Assembly (NCBI RefSeq): GCF_003259255.1
Contig: NZ_QGOL01000009.1
Span: 1 to 64,000 of the forward strand
DNA from: Algoriphagus litoralis
Lineage (GTDB): Bacteria > Bacteroidota > Bacteroidia > Cytophagales > Cyclobacteriaceae
Reading direction: 5' to 3'
Length of the DNA stretch: 64,000 nt
Part shown: in pieces, positions 28,549-37,710 of the stretch
Numbering within the stretch: position 1 is the stretch's first letter
Layout: each line of letters begins with the position of its first letter
The notes under the pieces: generated by a model
The model's database searches: none
Told to the model about the DNA's origin: nothing
Seen by the model: only the letters and a program-made list of their open reading frames with translations
Position numbers and translations under genes: made by a program

Positions 28549-28887
28549 TCACTCTACTTTGAATTCAAATAGTTTTTCTGTTAAAGCCCAGCGCCAATTT
28601 TGGGGAGTGCCGGGAAGGTTGGTTTGGTACTGTCCTAAAAAGGCTTCCCATTCCTGCACCTTCGGATTAGCTTGATCCAAAGCCGCTTTGCGTTCAAAGC
28701 TAAATTTTTCATCTCCTACCAGTATCATGCTGAGTCGGTTTCGCCAGCGGTAGATGCTCATTTGGAGGACTCCCGCCGTTCTGATGCTTTCCAGAATTTC
28801 AGGAGCCACTGCCTTGTGGCAATCCACGTAGGCCTGAATCGCTTCTGGTTCGTCTTTGAGGTCGCAGATCAAGAGAAAAGTTTGCAT
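28549..28887 (-). CDS. L-fucose (type 2)/L-rhamnose mutarotase family protein
   Basis: The 112-residue protein is of the RhaM/DUF718 mutarotase family: TFLLICDLKDEPEAIQAYVDCHKAV at the start, an IYRWRNRLSMILVGDEKFSFE centre and a PNPKVQEWEAFL-like segment. These enzymes interconvert the alpha and beta anomers of L-rhamnose or L-fucose. The neighbouring FucP transporter and fucose dehydrogenase point to L-fucose. It is downstream of fucP across a 302-bp repeat-containing gap. Confidence 0.85.
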   Translation of the reverse strand: MQTFLLICDLKDEPEAIQAYVDCHKAVAPEILESIRTAGVLQMSIYRWRNRLSMILVGDEKFSFERKAALDQANPKVQEWEAFLGQYQTNLPGTPQNWRWALTEKLFEFKVE

Positions 28888-29189
28888 GGTGTTCTAATCT
28901 TCGAAATTCAATATTCGACATTCGGTATTCGAAATTAAAATAATGAATATCGAATGATGAATTAGTAAATCTTCAAATTTTCCAATCTTCAAATCTTTTA
29001 ATAATGAACATCGAATGATGAATATCGAATGATGAAGTTGAATTTACCTTTCGACTATACTGATACCAATCATTCAATCTTCCAATAATAAATATCGAAT
29101 GATGAATTAGTAAATCTTCCAATTTTTCAATTTTCCAATCCATTAATAATGAACATCGAATGATGAATTTCGAATGATGAAGTTGAGGT
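28888..29189. repeat. Duplicated 100-bp repeat between fucP and mutarotase genes
   Basis: Two copies of a 100-bp AT-rich unit lie at 28942-29041 and 29087-29186. Both start with an AATAWATATCGAATGATGAA-type sequence, contain ATTAGTAAATCTTC and end with CGAATGATGAAGTTGA. Within each unit CGAATGATGAA occurs three times. Divergence between copies is modest. The flanks (28905-28940) have further ATTCGA words. No gene is present. Confidence 0.82.
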
Positions 29190-30503
29190 TTAACCCAAAC
29201 TGTTATTTCTAACACGTACAGCAAACAACCACACCATAAAGAAACAAGTCAAGGGAAGGAAAAAGGAGAAATTCACCTCGGGAACGCCAAGAATCAATAC
29301 ATCCGTGTAGCCTTTTCCTCCCCAGTCCAATATCATCCCCTGGAGTGTAGGCATGATGGCACCACCGACTATTGCCATGACCAAATAGGCGGCTGCAAAC
29401 TTGGAATCTTCTCCAAGTCCTTCCAATGCGATGCCATAGATAGTTGGAAACATCAGTGACATCGCAAAACTGATCAGCACCAAACTGTAAAGTCCGGGCA
29501 TTCCTGGAAGGAAAATAGCCCCCAAGGTAAAGATCATCGCAAGGCAACTGAAAATCACCAAGAGCTTACGTGGAGCTACCTTTCGCATCAAAAAGGTACA
29601 AATCCAGCGTCCAAGCAAGAAAATCCCCAGTGAGGTGTAGGCATAGTTCACCGCATCATAGGTCGTGATACCAATGGATTCGGCATATTGGTAGATATAC
29701 GTCCAAACCATGATCTGTGCACCGACATAAAACATCTGGGCAAGTGTACCTTCGACAAAGTTCCGGTTTTTAAGTAAACGCTTCATCGTAGGACCAAAAT
29801 TGACTTTGCCGCTGGAATCCTTGCTTTCCGGCATTTTGACCACTAAAATCACCAAGAAGATCCCGATTACAACAAGACCAAGCATCACATAGGGATTGCG
29901 GATGACCATCAGGTCATTGGTTCGGATGACTGCTTTGGCTGCTTCATCCAGAGTGTCAAAGATCAGGTTTCCATTTTCGTCGGTATTGTTGGATTGGAGG
30001 GCATTGAGGATAAAAGTTTTGGCAACAAAAAGTCCTGCTAAAGCTCCCATGGGGTTAAAAGCCTGGGCTAAATTCAGTCGTTGCGTTGCTGTGGACTCAG
30101 GACCCATGGATAGGATATAAGGATTTGCGGTTGTTTCCAAAAATGCCAGTCCAAATGTCAAAATGTAGAGTGAAGCGAGGAAGAATCCATAGCTTTCCCA
30201 AGCTGCTGCTGGGTAAAACAAGCAAGCGCCAAAAGCATAAAGTCCAAGGCCTAGGAGCACTCCAGTCTTGTACGAGTATTTTTTGATGAAAAATGCAGCG
30301 GGAAGCGCCATCGTAAAATAGCCGCCATAAAAGGCCAATTGGACCCAGGAAGCTTGAGTATTGTTCAGTTCCAAAACCCGCTTGAAGGCAGCGACCATGG
30401 GATTCGTGATGTCATTGGCAAAACCCCAAAGGGCAAAAAGCGACGTGACGAGGATAAAGGGGATAAGGAGGTTTTTGGGTACTAAGGCAGGTTTTTGGGT
30501 CAT
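29190..30503 (-). CDS. fucP: L-fucose:H+ symporter permease FucP
   Basis: The 437-residue MFS transporter has about 12 transmembrane helices and the FucP family start (LFALWGFANDITNPMVAAFKRVL), followed by an AFYGGYFTMALPAAFFIKKYSYK loop and ETTANPYIL. FucP moves L-fucose into the cytoplasm with a proton. It lies 10 bp downstream of the L-fucose dehydrogenase gene, so the two are co-transcribed. A function with L-fucose is well supported by the surrounding pathway genes. Confidence 0.93.
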   Translation of the reverse strand: MTQKPALVPKNLLIPFILVTSLFALWGFANDITNPMVAAFKRVLELNNTQASWVQLAFYGGYFTMALPAAFFIKKYSYKTGVLLGLGLYAFGACLFYPAAAWESYGFFLASLYILTFGLAFLETTANPYILSMGPESTATQRLNLAQAFNPMGALAGLFVAKTFILNALQSNNTDENGNLIFDTLDEAAKAVIRTNDLMVIRNPYVMLGLVVIGIFLVILVVKMPESKDSSGKVNFGPTMKRLLKNRNFVEGTLAQMFYVGAQIMVWTYIYQYAESIGITTYDAVNYAYTSLGIFLLGRWICTFLMRKVAPRKLLVIFSCLAMIFTLGAIFLPGMPGLYSLVLISFAMSLMFPTIYGIALEGLGEDSKFAAAYLVMAIVGGAIMPTLQGMILDWGGKGYTDVLILGVPEVNFSFFLPLTCFFMVWLFAVRVRNNSLG

Positions 30504-30513
30504 GGGTTAGGTG

Positions 30514-31284
30514 TCAAAGAGCTCGGTCAAGATGGGTATAGCCACCGTCAACATAGAGATGCTGTCCGGTGATATGGGAGGCTTTTTCTGAAAGTAGAAA
30601 AATTGCCATCGCTGCGATTTCCTCTGCTCGTGTCATTCGATTTCCCAATGGAATCCGTGAATTGATCTCAGCCAGCTTTTCTTCCGGATTAGGAAAAGAC
30701 TGGATCCAGCTTTCGTACATGGGTGTGAATACTTCTGCTGGCAGAATGGCATTGACCCGAATCTGATAGGGTAGGAGTTCGACTGCCCATTCCCGGGTCA
30801 GGGCAAGTTGGGCTCCTTTGGCAGCTATGTATCCTGAGGTCCCCCCCTGACCAGTGACTGCGGTCTTTGAGGAGATATTGACAATCGCACCTTTGCTTGC
30901 TTTCAGGTAGCTCAACGCAAAATGGGCCAAATAGTAATAGTGGAAGAGGTTTTTGGAAACTGAATTGGCGAAGGCTTCAGGCGAACCGTTTTCCAGACCC
31001 ACACCATCATTAGCCCCGGCATTGTTGACCAAACCATCGATTCGTCCGAGAGAATCCACAGTTTTTTGGATGGCTAGTCGGGCATCCTCCTCGGTGGACA
31101 ATCGGATGGGAATATGAAGTGCCCTACCTTGGGCTATCTTCAGGATTTCATTTGCCTCCTTTTCCGAGGGATCAATAATGACAGGAATGGCACCCTCCTC
31201 AATCAATCCCCGGGAAATAGCACCTCCGATTCCTTTGGCACCTCCGGAAATCAGGATGACTTTGTCTTGTAGGTTCAGGTTCAT
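30514..31284 (-). CDS. SDR family L-fucose dehydrogenase (probable)
   Basis: The 256-residue short-chain dehydrogenase has the cofactor loop SGGAKGIGGAISRG, NNAG (with NDGVGLE after it), catalytic serine in NISSKTA and YxxxK as YIAAKGA. NNAGANDGVGLE and FHYYYLAHFAL resemble bacterial L-fucose dehydrogenases, which oxidise L-fucose to L-fuconolactone. It is followed directly by fucP. A 142-bp repeat-containing gap separates it from the lactonase gene. Confidence 0.85.
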   Translation of the reverse strand: MNLNLQDKVILISGGAKGIGGAISRGLIEEGAIPVIIDPSEKEANEILKIAQGRALHIPIRLSTEEDARLAIQKTVDSLGRIDGLVNNAGANDGVGLENGSPEAFANSVSKNLFHYYYLAHFALSYLKASKGAIVNISSKTAVTGQGGTSGYIAAKGAQLALTREWAVELLPYQIRVNAILPAEVFTPMYESWIQSFPNPEEKLAEINSRIPLGNRMTRAEEIAAMAIFLLSEKASHITGQHLYVDGGYTHLDRAL

Positions 31285-31426
31285 TATTAATGTTCAGTCT
31301 CAGTGTTCAGAATTCAGTTTGTATGGCTGAGTGAAGTCGAAGCCCAATTAGCGTATCTGCCCTTCGACTTCGAGACTCCCGTCTCTCAGGTGATCAGGGT
31401 GATACGGGATTCACCTTTTATCCTAT
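31285..31426. repeat. Intergenic palindromic repeat in the fucose cluster
   Basis: The gap holds a CGACTTCG-type repeat at about 31321-31405: a GAAGTCGAAG tract, then CCCTTCGACTTCGAGACTCC with a GAGAC/GTCTC mini-hairpin. The right half closely matches 4890-4940 in the element near the permease gene. It may weaken readthrough between the lactonase and dehydrogenase genes. Confidence 0.6.
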
Positions 31427-32251
31427 TCAAATCTTATAAAACTCAGCCGCAGTTTCTCCCATGATTCTGGCTTTTTCTGAGGCGGAAAGTGAGTCTGTAA
31501 ATTCTTCAATCACTCCCCAAAATCGCTCATATTCTCCAGCCAGCAGACAGACAGGCCAATCACTTCCATACATCAATCGACTTGGTCCAAATAAGTCGAG
31601 CGCAATTTCCAAATAGGGTACTAGCTGGGCTGGAGTCCAAGTATTCCAATCAGCCTCTGTGATCATGCCGGAAAGTTTGCAATAAACCAATTCGCGCTCA
31701 GCTAATGGAGCTATGGCTTTTTTCCAGTCTTTCCATTCTCCATCCTTGATAGATGGCTTTGCCAAATGATCGATGACAAACCGCTGATTTGGACACTTTT
31801 TTACTAGGTCCAAAGAAGCTTGTAGGTGATTGGGGAATATCAATATGTCATAAGGATATCCCCGCTCCCCGATTTTGTGAATTCCACGAATAAACGTATC
31901 CTGCAGCATGTACTGTGGATCTCTGGACTGGAGCACTTCACGGAACCCTACCAGTTTGGCCTTTTCGGAATACTGATCGAGTATTTCGTCCAGGCTATCG
32001 CTTTTCAAATCTACCCAGCCTACTACACCAAGTATCCACTCGTGCTGGTCTGCCAAATCAAGGAGAAAATCGGTTTCACGAAGGCTTTCATCAGCCTGTA
32101 CAGCGATACAGCCATCCATTTTGGCATCCTGAAGCAGGGGATAAAGATCTGCAGCTCGGAAATTTCGACGGATTCGGTTCATCTCAGGACTAATCCAGTC
32201 CTGTTTTTTGGGATCATACTCCCAGAAATGCTGATGACAGTCCAGTCTCAT
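31427..32251 (-). CDS. Amidohydrolase family L-fuconolactonase (probable)
   Basis: The 274-residue TIM-barrel amidohydrolase has the N-terminal metal motif HQHFW (residues 6-10), a later VIDHLAKP and the terminal YGSDWPV. This is the COG3618 lactonase type, which opens L-fucono-1,5-lactone to L-fuconate. It overlaps the FAH-family gene by 4 bp (ATGA), so they are translated together. Position between dehydrogenase and downstream-pathway genes supports the assignment. Confidence 0.88.
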   Translation of the reverse strand: MRLDCHQHFWEYDPKKQDWISPEMNRIRRNFRAADLYPLLQDAKMDGCIAVQADESLRETDFLLDLADQHEWILGVVGWVDLKSDSLDEILDQYSEKAKLVGFREVLQSRDPQYMLQDTFIRGIHKIGERGYPYDILIFPNHLQASLDLVKKCPNQRFVIDHLAKPSIKDGEWKDWKKAIAPLAERELVYCKLSGMITEADWNTWTPAQLVPYLEIALDLFGPSRLMYGSDWPVCLLAGEYERFWGVIEEFTDSLSASEKARIMGETAAEFYKI

Positions 32252-33111
32252 GCCTCGGGATCTTTCATGGCTACCTGCCGTGAAATGCCAAGTCCTTCTA
32301 TGCCCAATTCAATCGTATCTCCGTGCTCCAAATAGCGAGGTGTGGGTTTTAGACCCATACCAACTCCTGCTGGGGTGCCCGTAGAGATCACATCCCCCGG
32401 TAGTAAGGTCATGTATTGACTGAGGTGGGAAACGATCGTAGGGATATCAAAAATCAAGTCCGAGGTATTGCTGTCTTGGAGGATCTTGCCGTTTAATTTT
32501 AACCAAAGTCTCAAATTGTGTGGATCAGGGATTTCATCTTTGGTAGCCAGGATTGGTCCTAGCGGTGCAAAGTGATCCGCACTTTTACCTTTGACCCATT
32601 GGCCTCCATGCCGGAGCTGAAAGTCACGCTCACTGACATCATTGTGTAAGCAGTAGCCCGCTATGAACTCGTTGGCATTTTCAGGGCTGACGTATTTTGC
32701 CCGCTTGCCTATCACCACTGCAAGCTCTACTTCCCAGTCAGTTTGAACGGAGTTTCGTGGGATGTAAATCGGATCAAATGGACCGCAAAGCGAAGAAGTG
32801 GCTTTCATGAAAATGATAGGAACTTCAGGTACAGCCATGCCGGCTTCCTCCGCATGTTTGCGGTAGTTGAGTCCAATGCAGATGATTTTGGACGGTCTGG
32901 CAATGGGAGATCCTATTCGGGCGTTGGCAGGGACTTCAGTGAGATTTGACTGATTCACTGCGAGCCATTGTTCCAATCGAGCCAGTCCATTATTGGTGAA
33001 AAAGGCCTCATTCCAGTCTTCTCCGAATGCTGAACAATCCAGATTTTGGCCTGATTTGTTTTGTATTCCTGGCTTTTCACTCCCAGGGTCTCCAAATCTT
33101 ATGAGTTTCAT
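32248..33111 (-). CDS. Fumarylacetoacetate hydrolase family protein (probable 2,4-diketo-3-deoxy-L-fuconate hydrolase)
   Basis: The 287-residue protein has the FAH fold: KIICIGLNYRKHAEE, the metal-binding VELAVVIG and YCLHNDVSERDFQ, and GDVISTGTPAGVG near the end. In the non-phosphorylative fucose pathway this family splits 2,4-diketo-3-deoxy-L-fuconate to pyruvate and lactate. An alternative reading is an aldolase-like or generic diketo-acid hydrolase. It is translationally coupled to the lactonase gene. Confidence 0.88.
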   Translation of the reverse strand: MKLIRFGDPGSEKPGIQNKSGQNLDCSAFGEDWNEAFFTNNGLARLEQWLAVNQSNLTEVPANARIGSPIARPSKIICIGLNYRKHAEEAGMAVPEVPIIFMKATSSLCGPFDPIYIPRNSVQTDWEVELAVVIGKRAKYVSPENANEFIAGYCLHNDVSERDFQLRHGGQWVKGKSADHFAPLGPILATKDEIPDPHNLRLWLKLNGKILQDSNTSDLIFDIPTIVSHLSQYMTLLPGDVISTGTPAGVGMGLKPTPRYLEHGDTIELGIEGLGISRQVAMKDPEA

Positions 33112-33249
33112 TATGTTGGTTATTTAGGATAATAGGATGATGAATTTTAATAAGAAGGGCTTTGGATGCGTCTTTAATTTCGAATATCAAATTTCGAATG
33201 TCGAACTCCGAATGATGAATATCGAACGGAATGGCGAAATCCGGAATCG

Positions 33250-34008
33250 TCACATTTTCAGCCCCATAAATCCCCCGTCAATATTGAAATTGGATCCCGT
33301 GATAAATCCTCCAGCTTCCGAACTGATAAAATAGGCCAGTTCGGCAATTTCCTCAGGAGTTCCCATGCGACCGATAGGTTGGGTGGCTGCGAGTTTATCA
33401 AACATTTCTTTTTCCTGTCCGGGGTAGTTTTTTGCCAAAAAACCGTCTACAAACGGAGTATGAACCCTGCCCGGTGAAAGACAGTTGCAGCGGATTCCAT
33501 CTGCCACATAATCCCGGGCCACACTCAGTGTCATGGATAGCGTAGCTCCCTTTGTCATGCTGTAGGCAAATCGATCCGGGATCCCTATGGTAGCCGCTAC
33601 TGAGCACATGTTTAGGATGGAGCCACCACCATTTTCTTTCAATTTGGGAAGAGCGGCCTTGATGCAGTTAAACATCCCTTTGACATTGACTTGAAATAGT
33701 CTGTCGAAGTCAGCCTCAGAGGTGTTTTCAACCTTACCGATATGGGATATGCCTGCATTGTTGATCAGGACGTCAAGTTTGCCGGGAATATGCTGGATGA
33801 GCCTTTGCACTTCATCGAAGGAGGCGATACTCCCTTCCAGAAATTTCACAGATAATCCTTTCTCATGCTCTTCGATCTGGAGTTTGGTTCCTTCGGTATG
33901 ATTGGTGTCAATAAAAAAGACGTGACATCCCTCGGAAGCGAATTTTCTAACCATTGCAAGGCCTATTCCGCTTGCGCCTCCGGTGATTAGGATATTCTTC
34001 GACTGCAT
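33250..34008 (-). CDS. SDR family 2-keto-3-deoxy-L-fuconate dehydrogenase (probable)
   Basis: The 252-residue short-chain dehydrogenase has ITGGASGIGLAM, NNAGIS, a serine in NMCSVAA and the YSMTK catalytic tetrad part. The PDRFAYSMTKGA and YVADGIRCNCLSPGRVHTPF segments resemble the characterised 2-keto-3-deoxy-L-fuconate dehydrogenases. It would produce the diketo substrate for the FAH-family enzyme encoded next (138-bp gap with TCGAAT repeat words at 33178-33240). It is the first gene of the cluster as read. Confidence 0.87.
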   Translation of the reverse strand: MQSKNILITGGASGIGLAMVRKFASEGCHVFFIDTNHTEGTKLQIEEHEKGLSVKFLEGSIASFDEVQRLIQHIPGKLDVLINNAGISHIGKVENTSEADFDRLFQVNVKGMFNCIKAALPKLKENGGGSILNMCSVAATIGIPDRFAYSMTKGATLSMTLSVARDYVADGIRCNCLSPGRVHTPFVDGFLAKNYPGQEKEMFDKLAATQPIGRMGTPEEIAELAYFISSEAGGFITGSNFNIDGGFMGLKM

Positions 34009-34255
34009 GTTTTTAATAGATAGGAGTGAATACTTTGAGATTCCCCCTCAAATTGAATCAATTGGAAAATGAAAAAAAGATAAGAGGTATACCACCTGAA
34101 TCAATTCGAAGAGCCTGTGAATTTGGCGATAAGATATGGGTTTTTCAAAAAAATCGACAATTGGAGTGTGTTAATTGGATGATTGGTGATGTATTCCCTT
34201 CACGAACTATGGGGATTGTGTTGGAATGGAATTTTATCCCAGCAACCAAAGGAAT

Positions 34256-35284
34256 TCAGGGTTCAAGCTTTTGGGTTGATACGATTTTTTCAAGCTTTTT
34301 GCTGATTTCCCGTACGATTTGATCCAATTCTTCAGCTGAACTGGTGATATGCTCGATGAGATTTAAGCCATCTTGGGTAGCATTTGGAAGATCAGTTTCC
34401 ATGAGATTGACCAGTCCAATCAGTCGGGCTAAAGGTGCCCGCATCACATGGGATTGGATCCAAGCGATTTCCCGAAAGGTTTGGTTTTGCTTTTCGATGG
34501 TATCCACATATTTCAGGCGGTCAGTGATGTCATTGACCAAGACCAGAATGGTTTCTTTTTCATTAAAAATCAGAGGACTGATGGTAGCTTCCACAAAGAT
34601 CAGATCCCCGTTTTTCTTTCTATGGCGAAAGATATTGTTAGGATTGAGCATCAGGCCATTCCGGACGTTGGAGATAAATTCCTCGGTCTGTAACCTGTCC
34701 TCGGGAGGCCGGATGTCATGAATTTTCATTTTCAAAAATTCCTCTTGGCTGTACCCATAATGTGCAATTGCGGCCTGATTGATATTCAGAAAGCAAAATG
34801 TTTCCAAATCATAAAGCCACATGGGCAATGGACTTAATTGAAAGAGATCGCTGTATCGCTTTTCTGACTTTTGGATTTGGTCAACGTACTTACTTCGCTG
34901 AATGGCATATATGACGCTTTTGTAAAGAATAATTGGCGTCAATTCGTCTTTGAGCAGGTAATCTGAAATACCCAATCCGAGAGATTTGATACTGAAATCC
35001 AAGTCAGAAAAACCCGTAAGCGCTACTACTGGGGTACCGATAGCTAAATCCAATACCCCTATGATTAACTTTTCTCCAGAAAGGTCAGGCAGGGAAAGAT
35101 CCAGAAAAATCAGGTCAAAATCATGAGCCTGATCTTTCAATAGATTTTTTGCAGATTGGAAGGTATCTACACGGGTGAGTTGGGGATCAAAAATGTATTC
35201 ATTCAAGTATTCTTCGATGAGGATAAAATCACCCAGATTATCCTCAATTATTAAAATATGATAGGATTTTTGGTCCTTCCGCAT
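34256..35284 (-). CDS. REC-PAS-DHp protein lacking a histidine kinase ATPase domain
   Basis: The 342-residue cytoplasmic protein has a receiver domain (about residues 8-125, phosphoacceptor D62 in LIFLDLSLP), a PAS domain (about 140-258) and a kinase dimerisation-type helix pair (about 268-335). A histidine, H279, sits in the SHVMRAPLARL motif. It ends there; no HATPase_c N, G1 or G2 box exists. It cannot phosphorylate itself and might pass phosphate as a histidine phosphotransfer protein or regulate the kinases encoded upstream. It is the last gene of the four-gene operon. Confidence 0.85.
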   Translation of the reverse strand: MRKDQKSYHILIIEDNLGDFILIEEYLNEYIFDPQLTRVDTFQSAKNLLKDQAHDFDLIFLDLSLPDLSGEKLIIGVLDLAIGTPVVALTGFSDLDFSIKSLGLGISDYLLKDELTPIILYKSVIYAIQRSKYVDQIQKSEKRYSDLFQLSPLPMWLYDLETFCFLNINQAAIAHYGYSQEEFLKMKIHDIRPPEDRLQTEEFISNVRNGLMLNPNNIFRHRKKNGDLIFVEATISPLIFNEKETILVLVNDITDRLKYVDTIEKQNQTFREIAWIQSHVMRAPLARLIGLVNLMETDLPNATQDGLNLIEHITSSAEELDQIVREISKKLEKIVSTQKLEP

Positions 35285-35289
35285 AAAAA

Positions 35290-35724
35290 TCAGTTAGTGG
35301 GCAATTTGGCGATACTGAACCAAAATTGCTCGATTTTATTGGTAATAGTCATAAAATCAGCTACCTCAAGAGGTTTGATTATATAGGAATTTGCATGGGC
35401 CTGATAGGCTTTTAATATGTCGATCTCTGAGGCTGAAGTCGTCAGAATGATGATGGGAATATGCCGGAGGTCGGGATGGTTTTTGGCGCTTTGCAGAACT
35501 TCATGCCCATTCTTTTTAGGCAGATTGATATCCAAGAGGATCAAATGAGGCATTTCATGTTTGTTTTTGACCGTACAATCCATCAAGAAATTCAATGCGT
35601 CACTTCCGTTTCTCAGTACTTTCACCTCATTCTTTACCCTGCATTCCGACAATGCTTCCGTGGTCAGAATGATATCGCCTTCGTTATCCTCTACAAGTAG
35701 GATTTTTATAGCTTGATTATCCAT
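35290..35724 (-). CDS. Single-domain response regulator (Rcp1-like)
   Basis: The 144-residue receiver-only protein has acidic E12 and D13, phosphoacceptor D65 (LILLDINLP), the TT switch and a C-terminal SYIIKPLE lysine. The long insertion after helix 2 (MDCTVKNKHEMP) is typical of the cyanobacterial Rcp1 type. It overlaps the CHASE kinase gene by 8 bp and lies 5 bp from the REC-PAS-DHp gene, so these are co-expressed. No output domain is present, so it acts by protein contact or phosphorelay. Confidence 0.92.
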   Translation of the reverse strand: MDNQAIKILLVEDNEGDIILTTEALSECRVKNEVKVLRNGSDALNFLMDCTVKNKHEMPHLILLDINLPKKNGHEVLQSAKNHPDLRHIPIIILTTSASEIDILKAYQAHANSYIIKPLEVADFMTITNKIEQFWFSIAKLPTN

Positions 35725-37702
35725 ATTTCTTCAATTTAAATAAAAATTTGCTTCCAACGCCAATTTCGGATTCCGCCCAGATTTTGCCTCCATGTTGGGT
35801 TACGATTTTGCGACAGGTAGCTAAGCCCATTCCAGTTCCAGGATATTTTTCTTTGGGATGGAGCCTCTTCAATATGCCAAATATATGATCTAGGTATTGT
35901 GCTTCTATACCTATTCCGTTGTCTTCGATACAAAATTCTAAAAAATCTTCATGGACCTTTCCTGATACTTTGATGATCAGTTCTTTATCCTTATTTCTGT
36001 ACTTGATTGCATTGCCGATTAAATTTTGGAAAAGGATCTGAATGGGGGTTTTGATACCCATAATGTCTGGCAGGTCCCCCAAAATCAGTTGGGCGTTTGA
36101 CTCTCTTATCAGGTCAGATTTCAGGTCTAGAACTTCCCGCAGCAAAGCTTTGGTGTCAATTTTTTCGATGTTATCGACATCGAAGCCTACCTTGGAATAT
36201 TCCAAAAGATCATTGATCAGGTTGGTCAGGCGTTTTGCTCCATCTATAGCAAAATCGATGTATTGATGGGCCTTTTCGTCCAGTTCAGGTTTGTATTTTT
36301 TGTCCAGAAGTGACATAAAAGAACTGATCATCCGGAGTGGCTCGCGCATATCATGCGAAGCCAGAAAGGCAAAAGCTTTTAATTCTTCATTGGCATTGGC
36401 CAAGCTTTGATTGGCCTCCATCAGTTCGATTTCTATTTTTTTGCGCTTGCTGATATCCTGTGTAGCTCCGATCATTCGAATGGCTTTGCCTGATTCATCT
36501 CTCAGGATATATCCCTTGTCATTGATATAGGTATAGTTTCCATCAGCCTTACGAATCCGAAACTCTTTTTCCCAAAACTGCTCCTTTCCTTGTAGGGTTT
36601 CTTCCAGATTTTGCGTGACCCCTTCAATGTCTTGGGGATGGATGATGGTTTTGAAAAACTCCGTTGAGTTTATGTCTTCGAGCTTACTATAGCCCAGTGA
36701 ATGGAAAAATAGATCAGAGCGGTAAATTTTATCCCTGTCAATATTCCAGTCCCAGATGACATCCGAAGTAGCTCTGGTGGCAAGTTCAAATCGCTCATTG
36801 ATTTGGAGAAGCTCTTTGGATTGCTCGGCTACTTTTTTCCGAAGAAGGGCTGGCTGTCGGGCCATATTCCAAGCCACTAGACCTAAGGCAATGGATAAGA
36901 TAATCCGGAGCGAGATGGCAAATAAACCTTCAAGGAACGCTGTACTTTTATTGAGTTGAACAGAAAGTGTCCAGTCCCCCATGTCTATCTGGCTGCTTGC
37001 CAAAAAACCGGATGGTTGTACACTTTGGTCCGTTGGTATGTAGGTTTCGATCTCACCTGGATTTGGATGTGTCTTTGAAAGTTTAACTGTGAACTTCTGC
37101 TCGGCTCCTTCCTTGAGTTCATTTTCCACAAATATTTCTGCGGGATCGATCTTTACAGCTGCGAAGCCTTTGAGTTGCCCATTTTCAAAAAGCGGATATC
37201 GGCCTACAATACCGATTCCTCCTTGCCTGAGATTGAGTGGTCCCGAAAAGAATACGTCTCTTCTCCGAATTGCTTCCCGTACTCCTTCTCCGTTGATTGG
37301 ATCAGAAAGTACATCAAAGTTGATTACAGATTCATTTCCAGCAAGGGGATAGACAGCGACGATCGTTCCGCTATCGAGGTATTGAATAAGGTCAATCAGG
37401 GGATTGCTATCCAGAATTTGCTTTCCGATTTTATCGAATTGAGGAATGATATTTTCTTCATTTTGCGCAAAAAATCCCAATGTTTTAGAAGCGGATACGC
37501 CATTATTCAGAGCAGCATAGAATCTATTCTCCAGTTCATTGAGTTTGAAAATAACTTCTTCCCGTTCGAGTGAGAGTCTTAGCTGAAACTCTGTAAAGGA
37601 CAGGTACATGGTAAGAGCCAAACTCAGGAAAAACACAAACCAGCCGGTCGTTCGAGGACTAGCCGAAAACCGATTTTTTATCCAGTCCTTGATTTTTTTC
37701 AT
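35717..37702 (-). CDS. CHASE-like sensor histidine kinase with PAS domain
   Basis: The 661-residue membrane kinase has an N-terminal helix (about residues 19-36), an extracytoplasmic CHASE-like domain (about 40-255, with FFSGPLNLRQGG and GIVGRYPLF), a second helix (about 262-282), a PAS domain (about 300-425), a HisKA helix pair (LASHDMREPLRMI) and an HATPase_c domain ending with NAIKYRNK, DNGIGIEAQ and GTGMGLATCRKI. CHASE domains bind small extracellular ligands. It follows the 8-PAS kinase gene by 8 bp and overlaps the response regulator gene by 8 bp. Confidence 0.93.
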   Translation of the reverse strand: MKKIKDWIKNRFSASPRTTGWFVFFLSLALTMYLSFTEFQLRLSLEREEVIFKLNELENRFYAALNNGVSASKTLGFFAQNEENIIPQFDKIGKQILDSNPLIDLIQYLDSGTIVAVYPLAGNESVINFDVLSDPINGEGVREAIRRRDVFFSGPLNLRQGGIGIVGRYPLFENGQLKGFAAVKIDPAEIFVENELKEGAEQKFTVKLSKTHPNPGEIETYIPTDQSVQPSGFLASSQIDMGDWTLSVQLNKSTAFLEGLFAISLRIILSIALGLVAWNMARQPALLRKKVAEQSKELLQINERFELATRATSDVIWDWNIDRDKIYRSDLFFHSLGYSKLEDINSTEFFKTIIHPQDIEGVTQNLEETLQGKEQFWEKEFRIRKADGNYTYINDKGYILRDESGKAIRMIGATQDISKRKKIEIELMEANQSLANANEELKAFAFLASHDMREPLRMISSFMSLLDKKYKPELDEKAHQYIDFAIDGAKRLTNLINDLLEYSKVGFDVDNIEKIDTKALLREVLDLKSDLIRESNAQLILGDLPDIMGIKTPIQILFQNLIGNAIKYRNKDKELIIKVSGKVHEDFLEFCIEDNGIGIEAQYLDHIFGILKRLHPKEKYPGTGMGLATCRKIVTQHGGKIWAESEIGVGSKFLFKLKKYG

Positions 37703-37710
37703 GGCCTTCC

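Noticed and set aside
34026..34322. Plus-strand open frame of 98 codons
   Set aside because: It overlaps the end of the REC-PAS-DHp gene on the other strand and has no family resemblance or supporting context.
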